DNA of 64,000 nt from Bacillota bacterium. GTDB lineage: Bacteria > Bacillota > Bacilli > Paenibacillales > Paenibacillaceae. The notes beneath the pieces are model-generated. The model made no database searches. It was not told where the DNA came from and saw only the letters and a list, made by a program, of their open reading frames with translations. The stretch lies in contig JAEWAQ010000070.1 in NCBI GenBank assembly GCA_023391635.1, positions 42,792 to 106,791 of the forward strand. The letters run 5' to 3'. Both the position numbers and the translations under genes were made by a program. Below are positions 8,714 to 16,914 of the stretch, piece after piece (within the stretch, counting starts at the first letter, position 1; every line of letters begins with the position of its first letter).

Positions 8714-9564
8714 CGCAATCTCCTTCTGACCAGTTTCAACATCCATTGGTTGACGAGCATCGGCAGAACCATGAACAACGTCAGGATAACCGCCAATGCG
8801 CTGCCGAGCTCGTATCTCGGGAAGATGTCGCCCGATACGAGACCGGCGATCTGAATCGGCAGCAGCGTTGCGCTGCTCGTCAGCAAAGCGTAGGCTGTCG
8901 CATAGGCGCCCATGGCGTTCGCGAACAGAATGTTCAAGGTACCGATGGCGCTAGGAAGCAGGACGGGGATCCCGATGTGCCGCCAGAATTGCAAGCCGCT
9001 CGCACCGACCAGGCAGGCCGCTTCTTTCCATTCCTCCTTGATGCCGTACAACGCGGGATACAGAAGCAGGACCGCAAGCGGAATCTGGAAGTAAATATAC
9101 GCCAGCAGCAGACCGTTCCAGGAATACAAGTCCAGCGCGAGCCATGGCCAGCCCAGCTTGTTCAGCAGTACGGTCAGCATTCCGCTCGTGCCGAACAGGA
9201 CGATAAGCGAAAAAGCGAGCGGAACGCCGGCGAAGTTCGTCATGATGTTGGACAGGTTCAGCAAGGTATCCCTGACGCGCGGCGAGAAGCGGCTGAAGGA
9301 ATACGCGCCGATCCAGCCTGCCACGATGCCGATTACGCTGGAAAACAGGGAAATCTTGATGCTGTTCACCATCCCGATCGAGAATACCGGGCTGCGGAAA
9401 GCGCGTTCGAAATGGCCAAGGGTGAACCCTTGGCCATCCTCCACCTGAAAGCTCGACATCACGATGCGAATCGCGGGGAGCAGAAGAAAGGCGCCGATCC
9501 ACAGGATGAAGGGTATTAGCGCCGCGGCCATTAGCGAATGATGGCGGTGACTTGCTCTTGCCAT
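8710..9564 (-). CDS. ABC transporter permease, first set (PotB-type)
   Basis: A 284-residue polytopic permease. The first hydrophobic segment is LIPFILWIGAFLLLPAIRI and the EAA loop is near EWKEAACLVGASGLQFWRHI. It is a close paralogue of the 4800-5654 protein. It overlaps the end of the binding-protein gene by 34 bp. ATG 9564 has AAAGGAG about 11 nt upstream, while an ATG overlapping the binding-protein stop (TAATG, 9531) is the alternative. The same unusual overlap is kept in both sets, which supports duplication of the whole three-gene block. Confidence 0.87.
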   Translation of the reverse strand: MARASHRHHSLMAAALIPFILWIGAFLLLPAIRIVMSSFQVEDGQGFTLGHFERAFRSPVFSIGMVNSIKISLFSSVIGIVAGWIGAYSFSRFSPRVRDTLLNLSNIMTNFAGVPLAFSLIVLFGTSGMLTVLLNKLGWPWLALDLYSWNGLLLAYIYFQIPLAVLLLYPALYGIKEEWKEAACLVGASGLQFWRHIGIPVLLPSAIGTLNILFANAMGAYATAYALLTSSATLLPIQIAGLVSGDIFPRYELGSALAVILTLFMVLPMLVNQWMLKLVRRRLR

Positions 9565-10664
9565 TGCATGCCGAGCTCCTTTGTCGTGTTTTCCCAGGCT
9601 TTGAAATCATTGATGTTATGAACTTTGGCGTTGGCATATTGTTCGGATGGAATCAGCTTCGCTTCGATTTCCGCCGGAATTTGCACGCTGCTGCGGATCG
9701 GACGTGCGAATCCTTTGGCCAGATTGATCTGCCCTTGGTCGCTAAGGATGTAGGCGCGAGCCAGCTTGGCGGCGTTGGGGTGAGGCGCCCACTTGTTGAT
9801 GATCGTCGCGTAGCCGCTTACGACACTGCCTTCCGTCGGAATGTTCACCTCGTAGTTGTCCGGATTTCCGAATTCCTGGCGGTAGCTGAGGGCGTTGAAG
9901 TCCCACAGGATGGCAACCTTGATTTCGCCTTTCTCGATATTGGCAATATTCGTGTCGACCTTGGACAGCTTGCCTTGCTCCGCCATGCGCTTGAAGAAAT
10001 CGAGTCCTGGTTGAATGTTGCTCTCGTCTCCGCCGAAGGCGAAAGCTGCGGCCAGCACGGCATGCTGCGCTTGCGATGCGCGCGTTACGTCTCCGGGATT
10101 CACCTGATAGTCGCCTTCCAGCATATCCGACCACGTCTTGGGACACTTCGCCACGAGCGACTTGTTGCACATGATGGACATCGTGCCCGTATAACCAACA
10201 ATCCAGTGGCCGTCCTTATCTTTGGCCCAATCCGGAATTTCGTCCCAGAATTCCGTCTTGTACGGCTGCGTAACTCCTTTCTCGACGGCTGTCGGCGCGA
10301 CGGCAATGCCTACGTCCCCGATGTCCGACGTCGGGTTGTTCTTCTCGGCGGCAAACTTGGCGATCTCTTCCGCGCTGCTCATATCCGTATCGCTATGCTT
10401 GAGACCGTATTTCTCCTTCATCTGGTCCCAGGTGTCTTTGAAGTTGGTCCAGGTATCCGCCATCCCGATGCTGATGACCGCCCCCTCTTGCCGCGCCTTG
10501 GGCGCCAACTCTTCCATTGTCGGATTGGCAGCCACTTCGCCCGCTTCTCCGTCTTTGTCGTTTCCGCCGGCGCTTCCGCAAGCGCTTACACTAATGGCAA
10601 GCATGAGCGTCGCCAACAAGGCTGTCCATGATCTCCTGCGCACTCTGATCATTTGGGATTTCAT
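9531..10664 (-). CDS. ABC transporter substrate-binding lipoprotein, first set
   Basis: A binding lipoprotein of about 377 residues, first gene of the operon. The signal peptide ends in the lipobox VSAC, followed by a Gly/Asp/Glu linker. The body shares YKTEFWDEIPDWAKDKDGHW and many other runs with its paralogue at 5621-6748. I place the start at ATG 10664 because GGAGGAG lies 6-12 nt upstream and a normal signal peptide follows; the open frame reaches 10745 but would place 27 unusual residues first. As promoter-proximal gene it should be the most abundant product. The ligand is unknown (polyamine, ferric or phosphonate class). Confidence 0.88.
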   Translation of the reverse strand: MKSQMIRVRRRSWTALLATLMLAISVSACGSAGGNDKDGEAGEVAANPTMEELAPKARQEGAVISIGMADTWTNFKDTWDQMKEKYGLKHSDTDMSSAEEIAKFAAEKNNPTSDIGDVGIAVAPTAVEKGVTQPYKTEFWDEIPDWAKDKDGHWIVGYTGTMSIMCNKSLVAKCPKTWSDMLEGDYQVNPGDVTRASQAQHAVLAAAFAFGGDESNIQPGLDFFKRMAEQGKLSKVDTNIANIEKGEIKVAILWDFNALSYRQEFGNPDNYEVNIPTEGSVVSGYATIINKWAPHPNAAKLARAYILSDQGQINLAKGFARPIRSSVQIPAEIEAKLIPSEQYANAKVHNINDFKAWENTTKELGMQWQEQVTAIIR

Positions 10665-10772
10665 ACCGGGTTTCTCCTCCTGTGAAAGGCAGTTATTAAT
10701 CCGAAAATAAAATCGTTCTAATGTGGAATTGACCGCCCCTCTCATTTGTAATTTGTCTCTTTATTTTGCTAT

Positions 10773-10791
10773 ATGAAGTATCGATCTTCAT
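10773..10791 (-). promoter_or_regulatory. Inverted repeat at the transcription start of the ABC operon
   Basis: ATGAAG and CTTCAT arms separated by 7 nt, beginning at the last base of the -10 and covering the expected start site. The position suits a repressor operator. The binding factor is unknown. Confidence 0.4.
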
Positions 10792-10818
10792 TTTACAAAC
10801 TAATGCAACAATTGTCAA
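10790..10818 (-). promoter_or_regulatory. Sigma-A promoter of the duplicated ABC operon
   Basis: On the minus strand: TTGACA (10818-10813), a 17-bp spacer, TAAAAT (10795-10790). It lies about 126 bp upstream of the binding-protein start, leaving a long leader. This is the best promoter in the region between the ABC operon and the LuxR gene. Confidence 0.75.
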
Positions 10819-10927
10819 ACATATTATTTGGCATTATGTCCGATTATAATGACATGTGGGCTGTAATTTCGTACCAACGGCACTTCAAATAATCCCTAAA
10901 GTTACAGTATTATTGGGATTGGAATGA

Positions 10928-13591
10928 TTGCGGGTTCAAAAAGCAAGCGTTCGGAGACGACGTTTCCTACTATATTCCAAGCAGGGATGCCATCTGGATA
11001 CGATATTAACCTCTAAAATCGAAGCCCCGAAGATCGTAAACGATCATGTTGTTCGTTCGCGTCTGTTGGTTCAGATGAATCAATCGCTGGACAAGAAGAT
11101 GACGCTTGTTTGCGCACCCGCCGGATATGGGAAAACAACGCTGGCTTCCTTATGGGCGCAAGAGTGCGAGCATCCCGTGGCCTGGGTTTCGCTCGATTCC
11201 AAGGATAACGATCTGATGCGCTTCTGGGCTTACGTCTCATCGGCTGTTGTTCGGGCATACCCGGCTTTGGGAGATCATTTGCCGCGTCTTTTCATTAATA
11301 AAGATCCTTCCTCCTGCGATCGTGGCCTCGCAGTTTTTCTCAACGAAATTCACCGAATGCCCGATTCCATGGCGTTGATTGTTGACGATTTTCATCTGGT
11401 AGTCTCGCCGCATATTCAATCTGCGCTTGCATATTTTATCCAGCAGCTGCCTGCCCATTTTCATCTGATCTTGTTGACGCGCATCGACCCGTCGCTCCCT
11501 CTCTCAAGACTGTTGGCAGCGGGACAATTGAACAAACTTGGCATGGAAGATTTGCGGTTCAGCCGAGACGAAGCCTCCGATTTTTTCCGGCGGAGGATGA
11601 ATGGCGGCGCTCCGACTGCCGCCATCGATCATTGGGTGAAGAAGACGGAAGGATGGGCGGCAGGGATCCAGCTCGGCGTCCTGTCCCTGAAGCAAACACC
11701 TTCGGATGGATTGTTGCAGGATTTGAGCGGAGAGGATCGGCCCGTCGCCGATTATTTGTGGGAAGAAGTGTTGGGGCAGCAACCGGAGCCGGTGCAAACT
11801 TTTCTGATGCGAACTTCCTTGCTCGGCCGAATGTGCGCCCCGCTGTGCGACGCGATCACCGGACAGCAGGGCAGCCAGGCCATGCTCGAATGGATCGAGC
11901 GGAATCAGCTGTTTCTCGTCCCGCTGGACCGCAGAAAGGAATGGTTTCGCTATCATCATCTGTTCAGCGACTTTTTGCTTGAGCGCCTGAAGCAGCACGA
12001 AAGCGATCGCATATCTGAATTGCATGCTGCCGCGGCCTCGTGGTTTGCAGCTAACGGATTCGACGAGGAAGCCATCGAACACGATCTTGCGGCCGGCCTG
12101 CTGAATCGCGCAGCGGAAACGATCTTGCGCATGCTTCCGTCCCGGATCAAGCAGGAATGGACGACGCTGGCCGATTGGCTTGGCGTTCTGCAAGATGCTG
12201 TTTTAAAGAAATACCCGCAGTTGTTTCTGACGAAAGTATTCCTGCTGTGCTTGCATGGTCGTCTTGCGGATGCCGAGCTGATGTTGTCCGAATGGGAAGC
12301 GCTGCAGGCCGAGCAAGCCGGGCAATGGCCGCAAGCGCAAGTCTATCGGTTCTATGCGGATACGCTTGTTATTCGAAATTATATGGCCACGGAACGGAAG
12401 CAATTTGCTGCTAAATTAGCGTCTATGGAAGAGTATGTAATGAACATACGCGAGGATGGTTTATTTGCTTTGGTTTATCACAAATTTATTTCCGTATCGG
12501 CCATTCGACATAATCCAACAGTCGCAGGCAGACCTGGTTTAGCCGAATCATTTTTCGGCAGATTGCTCCGCTCGATCGAAGGTATCCGGACGGTAGGCCA
12601 AGCGATCTGCGCGTACGGATATGCGGAAGCGATGTATGAGCGGAACCGTCTGCAGGAGGCGGAGCATTATGCGGGAGAAAGTCTGAAAACAGGTGTAAGG
12701 CTCGGGTATGAAGGCATGATCGTACCGGCTTCCATCCTTCTGTCCCGCATTTCGATGGCAAAAGGGGACATGACGACGGGCTTGCGGATCCTCCAGGAAG
12801 CGGAAGACAATCCGGTTGTGCATATGAACCCCTATTGGATGAACAATCTGAAGCTGCATCGGCTGCGTATCCGGTTCGATTCCCCCGATGGAAGACAGGC
12901 GGCCATCGATTGGATGGCGGCTTATCCTCCGAAAGCCTGGTCGGAAGCGGAAGCGCTGCCCGATTGGAAATTTCACGAATCGCTCATGCAAGCGAGAGCC
13001 ATGATCGCAGCGGAGGCGTACGAGCAAGCGATTGAATGGCTGGATCGCTTATCGGATCAATCGCAAGCCAACGAATACATCATGGATAAGCTGGAAATTT
13101 GGATATTGAAAAGCCGCGCCTGCTTGCAGATGCACGATTTGAATACGGCTGTTCGGCATTTCTCCGAAGCTTTGCGGCTCTCGGCGCCCGAACGGTTCAT
13201 TCGGTTATTCGTAGACGAAGGCGAACCGCTGGCGAATCTGCTGGCCGAATACGTTCGCCTGAGACAATCGAATCATATTCGCGGGTCGGACGGCGTTCCC
13301 ATGCACTATGTAAAACGGCTTGCATCAGAGCACCATATGGCCGCTGCCCATTCGCCGGTTCGCGAACGTAAGGCGGGTTCGCAGCTAATGGACGTTGCGA
13401 TCACCAACACGGAGAAGAAAGTTTTGAAGCTGATCCAGGCGGGCCTGTCTAATGCCCAAATCGCGGAACAACTGGACATCGGAGTCGGCACGGTGAAGAC
13501 GCATATTCACCGTCTCTACGGCAAGCTCGGCGTCAGAAGCCGGTTCGAGGCGATACAGAAGGGCGGAAATTTGCATCTCGATGTGGAATAA
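10928..13591 (+). CDS. LAL/MalT-type ATP-dependent LuxR-family transcriptional regulator (module copy 1)
   Basis: An 887-residue STAND-type regulator. A P-loop NTPase domain comes first (Walker A APAGYGKTT near residue 63, Walker B-like ALIVDDFHLV, sensor LLTRIDPSLPLSRLL). A long helical repeat region resembling MalT follows, and a C-terminal LuxR/GerE HTH begins around residue 824 (NTEKKVLKLIQAGLSNAQIA, then VGTVKTHIHRLYGKLGV). Such proteins bind ATP and an inducer, oligomerise and activate promoters. The start is uncertain: the frame opens at TTG 10928 with a weak ribosome site, and alignment with its paralogue suggests the native protein begins near ILTSKIEAP. It is transcribed away from the ABC operon and lies upstream of an NHL/SLH surface gene. 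Confidence 0.9.
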   Translation: MRVQKASVRRRRFLLYSKQGCHLDTILTSKIEAPKIVNDHVVRSRLLVQMNQSLDKKMTLVCAPAGYGKTTLASLWAQECEHPVAWVSLDSKDNDLMRFWAYVSSAVVRAYPALGDHLPRLFINKDPSSCDRGLAVFLNEIHRMPDSMALIVDDFHLVVSPHIQSALAYFIQQLPAHFHLILLTRIDPSLPLSRLLAAGQLNKLGMEDLRFSRDEASDFFRRRMNGGAPTAAIDHWVKKTEGWAAGIQLGVLSLKQTPSDGLLQDLSGEDRPVADYLWEEVLGQQPEPVQTFLMRTSLLGRMCAPLCDAITGQQGSQAMLEWIERNQLFLVPLDRRKEWFRYHHLFSDFLLERLKQHESDRISELHAAAASWFAANGFDEEAIEHDLAAGLLNRAAETILRMLPSRIKQEWTTLADWLGVLQDAVLKKYPQLFLTKVFLLCLHGRLADAELMLSEWEALQAEQAGQWPQAQVYRFYADTLVIRNYMATERKQFAAKLASMEEYVMNIREDGLFALVYHKFISVSAIRHNPTVAGRPGLAESFFGRLLRSIEGIRTVGQAICAYGYAEAMYERNRLQEAEHYAGESLKTGVRLGYEGMIVPASILLSRISMAKGDMTTGLRILQEAEDNPVVHMNPYWMNNLKLHRLRIRFDSPDGRQAAIDWMAAYPPKAWSEAEALPDWKFHESLMQARAMIAAEAYEQAIEWLDRLSDQSQANEYIMDKLEIWILKSRACLQMHDLNTAVRHFSEALRLSAPERFIRLFVDEGEPLANLLAEYVRLRQSNHIRGSDGVPMHYVKRLASEHHMAAAHSPVRERKAGSQLMDVAITNTEKKVLKLIQAGLSNAQIAEQLDIGVGTVKTHIHRLYGKLGVRSRFEAIQKGGNLHLDVE

Positions 13592-13613
13592 AATGGATAA
13601 GTATAACTGCCCG

Positions 13614-13638
13614 ATCTACCTTTCGGTAGATTTTTTTT
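13614..13638 (+). terminator. Rho-independent terminator after LuxR copy 1
   Basis: ATCTACC / GGTAGAT stem, TTTC loop, then eight T residues. The same stem-loop family recurs at 19541 and 26575, in each case directly after a LuxR gene or its remnant. Confidence 0.85.
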
Positions 13639-13706
13639 ATTGGCATACCGCGTACAATTGATGTTTGAGATGCGCACAATGGATGTCAATGAAATGGAGT
13701 GATGAA

Positions 13707-16691
13707 ATGGTTTCAAGAAAACAATCGGTCAGACGGACGCTAACGGGCTTGATGTCGCTGCTGCTGTTGGTCTTGGGAATGATTGGTACGAGGGTTCCAT
13801 TCGCCAGCGCGGCAGCCGTACCGGAATATGGGCTGTACGCTGTCATTCCGCCTGCTGACGATGGTTTCATTGACAATCCGGCGGATATTGCCATTGACGA
13901 TTCCGGCAATCGCTATGTCGTCGATCGACTGAAAGGCATAGTCAAAATGGACGCGAACGGATCGTACGTGGCTACGTGGCTGATCGACCAACCTATTGCC
14001 GTTGCAGTAGGACCGGGACCGGACAATCGGATTCATGTGCTGGTATCGTCGGGGCACGTGCGCATTTTTGACGTTGACGGCACGCCTATGCTCGTGTTTG
14101 GCGAGGGACTAGGAAGCGACCGGGGCCAATTCAACAAGCCGGGAGATCTGGCGGTAGGCAGAGATGGCGCGATCTACGTTGCGGATACGGACAATCACCG
14201 GATTCAGAAGTTCGATGAACGCGGTCAATATTTGAGCAAGTGGGAGAATGCAGATCCTTCCCATTCCAGTTCGCTCGATGGTGAATTCAGCGGACCGTCC
14301 GGGATTGCGGTCGATTCGGCGGGCTATGTGTATGTTGCAGATGGCGGCAATAATCGGATACAGAAATTCGAACCCGGTGGCCAGCTGGCAGCGAAATGGG
14401 GCTCGCCCGGCTCCGGCGCCAAACAACTCCAATGCCCTTGTCGGCTTGAGGTCGTCGACGTCGGCTCGTATGAGGGCGTTTATATTACGGACAGCTTTAA
14501 CGATCGGGTGCAAAAAATCGATCTGGGTTTAAGCGACTCCGACGCCGTGTCATTCGGCCGCACCGGGTATGGTCAAGGTTATATGTATTTCCCTTACGGC
14601 ATCGCGGTGGACGACAACGGGCGCTTTCATGTAGCGGACCGGGCGAGAGTGCAAGCGTTCGACGATGCCGGTCAGTTCATCGCGCAGTTGGGCGGTCCCG
14701 GGGAAGGTCAATTTCAGGAAGCGCTGTACGTGGCTGCGGACATGGCCGCAGACAGAGATGGCGATATTTATGTATCCGATCAATTGAATCATCGTATTCA
14801 GAAGTTTAACGCGAGCGGTGAATTCCTGCTCGAATGGGGCAGCTACGGCGAAGGAGAGGGCCAGTTCAGCATGCCCGCGGGAGTTGCCGTCGATCGTGCC
14901 GGCGATGTTTATGTTGCGGACCAACACAATTATCGCGTGCAGAAATTCAAGTCGAACGGAGACTTTATTCGACAGTGGGGAACCAGGGGTTATGGAGCCG
15001 GGCAATTTATCAGTCTTGCCGGCATCGCCGTGGATTCGCAGAATTACGTTTATGTAGCGGACGCATCGACCCACAGAATTCAGAAGTTCGATTCCGGTGG
15101 CAATTATGTTGAGCAATGGAGCGATTTCGGCGGTGCGATTGGCAAGTTGTCGTCTCCGGTGGACATTGCGGTAGATGCCAGCGATCATGTTTATGTGGTG
15201 GACTTCGGCAATAATCGGATCGTGAAGTATGGTCCTTCGGGTCCGATAACATGGGGTTCGCAGGGAATTGCGGACGGCCAGTTCCATAACCCGCTCGGGA
15301 TTGCCGTCGATGCCTCGGGCACCGTCATCGTTACGGATTCAGGAAATAACCGGGTGCAAGCATTCGATGCGGATGGAACGTTCATCACCAAGTGGCACAT
15401 GAGCTCATATCCCGCCGGAATAGCTGCCAGCCGTGCCGGTGACGGTAACGTTCTGGTAACGAATCCTCGCAACAATACGTTGAGTATCTACCGCGAAGTG
15501 GAGCCGCTGTCAGATCTGGCGGCCGTCGGCGGGAACGGTACAGCTGCGCTGACGTTCAGCGCGCCTGTCTGGGCAGGCTCCGTCGTGCTGGAGCAGTCGG
15601 TCGATGGAGGCGCGACCTGGAATCCGGCCGTCACCGCCTCTCCGCTGACCGCAGCTTCGACCGGTGCCGTGGCGACCGGGTTGACGAACGGTACGACCTA
15701 CCAGTTCCGGCTGAACGTGACCGGCGGCGCGCATGCGGGCGTGTCCAACGTGGCGAGCGCGACGCCGCAGGCGCCTCCTCCGACGTCCGGCGGCAACGGC
15801 TCTCCGCCGCTGAGCAGCAACGCGAACCTGAAATCGCTGACAGTCGGAGCCGGCACGCTCCGCCCGTCGTTCGATCCGGCGACAACAGGCTACGAGGTGG
15901 AAGTCGGTCACGAGGAAAGCAAGCTTGAAATTGTCGCGACCGTCGCGGACGACCGGTCCAAGCTGCGGATAGGCGGCGAAATTCGGGCAAGCGGAGAAGC
16001 GGTGGCGATGCCGTTGCAGACGGGCGACAACCGGATCGAGATCGTCGTTACGGCGCAGGATACCACGAAGAAGACGTACACGATCGATGTCCGGCGCGCG
16101 GCTCCTCCCGAGCCGTCCGGGCCGTCCGAGCCTGTCAAGCCTGTCGGGCCGTCGCCGGAGCCGATTCCGTTCACCGATGTGACCGGCCATTGGGCCGAGG
16201 AACAGATCGGCCAGGCGGCAGCCGCCGGGATAGCCAGTGGCTATCCGGACGGCACGTTCCGTCCGGATCGAGCCGTTACGCGGGCGGAGTTCGTCGCCTT
16301 CATCGCGCGGGCGCGAGGGTGGTCGGCTGCGAGCGATTTGCCGCTCGGCCTCGCGGATCGGGATCAAATTCCCGCATGGGCGCAAGGCTATATCGCCCAG
16401 GCGGCGAAAGCGGGCTTCGTGTCGGGTTATGAGGATGGGACTTTCCGGGCGGACCGGCTGATTACGCGTACGGAAGCGGTATCGGTCATCGTCCGCGTGC
16501 TGGGGCGCAAGCCAGTCTCCGCGAAGACGGGCTTCGCCGACGACGAGGCGATCCCGGCCTGGGGCAGAGGGTACGTATGGACCGCGGCGGATCTCGGCGT
16601 CATCGCCGGGCGCAGCGGCAACCGCTTCGAGCCATATGCGCATCTCACTCGCGCCGAGGCGGTCGTGCTGGTGCTGAAGACAAGAAGTTAA
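13707..16691 (+). CDS. Secreted NHL-repeat beta-propeller protein with Fn3, cadherin-like and SLH domains (copy 1)
   Basis: A surface protein of about 994 residues. A signal peptide (residues 1 to about 36) ends at ASAAA. Many NHL-type repeats follow to about residue 590, with the recurring pattern GIAVD..G.VYVAD..N.RIQKF. Next come a fibronectin-III-like unit (about 600-690), a cadherin-like beta-sandwich (about 704-800, NANLKSL...FDPATTGY) and three SLH repeats (about 821-994, e.g. GYPDGTFRPDRAVTRAEF) that bind pyruvylated wall polymer. ATG 13707 is preceded by GGAGTG, matching the start of the paralogue. NHL propellers usually mediate protein or carbohydrate contacts; a scaffold or adhesin on the cell wall is plausible, but the ligand is unknown. 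Confidence 0.9.
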   Translation: MVSRKQSVRRTLTGLMSLLLLVLGMIGTRVPFASAAAVPEYGLYAVIPPADDGFIDNPADIAIDDSGNRYVVDRLKGIVKMDANGSYVATWLIDQPIAVAVGPGPDNRIHVLVSSGHVRIFDVDGTPMLVFGEGLGSDRGQFNKPGDLAVGRDGAIYVADTDNHRIQKFDERGQYLSKWENADPSHSSSLDGEFSGPSGIAVDSAGYVYVADGGNNRIQKFEPGGQLAAKWGSPGSGAKQLQCPCRLEVVDVGSYEGVYITDSFNDRVQKIDLGLSDSDAVSFGRTGYGQGYMYFPYGIAVDDNGRFHVADRARVQAFDDAGQFIAQLGGPGEGQFQEALYVAADMAADRDGDIYVSDQLNHRIQKFNASGEFLLEWGSYGEGEGQFSMPAGVAVDRAGDVYVADQHNYRVQKFKSNGDFIRQWGTRGYGAGQFISLAGIAVDSQNYVYVADASTHRIQKFDSGGNYVEQWSDFGGAIGKLSSPVDIAVDASDHVYVVDFGNNRIVKYGPSGPITWGSQGIADGQFHNPLGIAVDASGTVIVTDSGNNRVQAFDADGTFITKWHMSSYPAGIAASRAGDGNVLVTNPRNNTLSIYREVEPLSDLAAVGGNGTAALTFSAPVWAGSVVLEQSVDGGATWNPAVTASPLTAASTGAVATGLTNGTTYQFRLNVTGGAHAGVSNVASATPQAPPPTSGGNGSPPLSSNANLKSLTVGAGTLRPSFDPATTGYEVEVGHEESKLEIVATVADDRSKLRIGGEIRASGEAVAMPLQTGDNRIEIVVTAQDTTKKTYTIDVRRAAPPEPSGPSEPVKPVGPSPEPIPFTDVTGHWAEEQIGQAAAAGIASGYPDGTFRPDRAVTRAEFVAFIARARGWSAASDLPLGLADRDQIPAWAQGYIAQAAKAGFVSGYEDGTFRADRLITRTEAVSVIVRVLGRKPVSAKTGFADDEAIPAWGRGYVWTAADLGVIAGRSGNRFEPYAHLTRAEAVVLVLKTRS

Positions 16692-16722
16692 GGCTTATGA
16701 GCGCGTGCTTTTCATGTACGAG

Positions 16723-16766
16723 AGGACCTCGAAATCCACTACAGTGGAAAGCGAGGTCCTTTCTTT
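16723..16766 (+). terminator. Rho-independent terminator after NHL/SLH gene copy 1
   Basis: An outer 9-bp stem AGGACCTCG / CGAGGTCCT encloses an inner CCACT/AGTGG stem and is followed by TTCTTT. It closes module copy 1. Confidence 0.8.
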
Positions 16767-16819
16767 AATGATTATAGACGAAGATCCTTATGCAATGTTC
16801 TGTAAATCTGACGAAATCG

Positions 16820-16848
16820 TTGAAATGTGACCGTGATATCCGTAAGAT
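16820..16848 (+). promoter_or_regulatory. Sigma-A-type promoter of LuxR copy 2
   Basis: TTGAAA (16820-16825), 17-bp spacer, TAAGAT (16843-16848), about 67 bp before the start codon. It follows the module-1 terminator, so module 2 has its own transcription start. Confidence 0.6.
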
Positions 16849-16914
16849 AATGATGAAAGCAAAAGAATTGCAAACAGAATGCAACATTAAAGCTGATCCA
16901 AAAGGAGAACTCGC

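Noticed and set aside
10680..10927. A tRNA or riboswitch in the long leader of the ABC operon
   Set aside because: No cloverleaf or recognisable riboswitch core; only a promoter and an inverted repeat could be supported.
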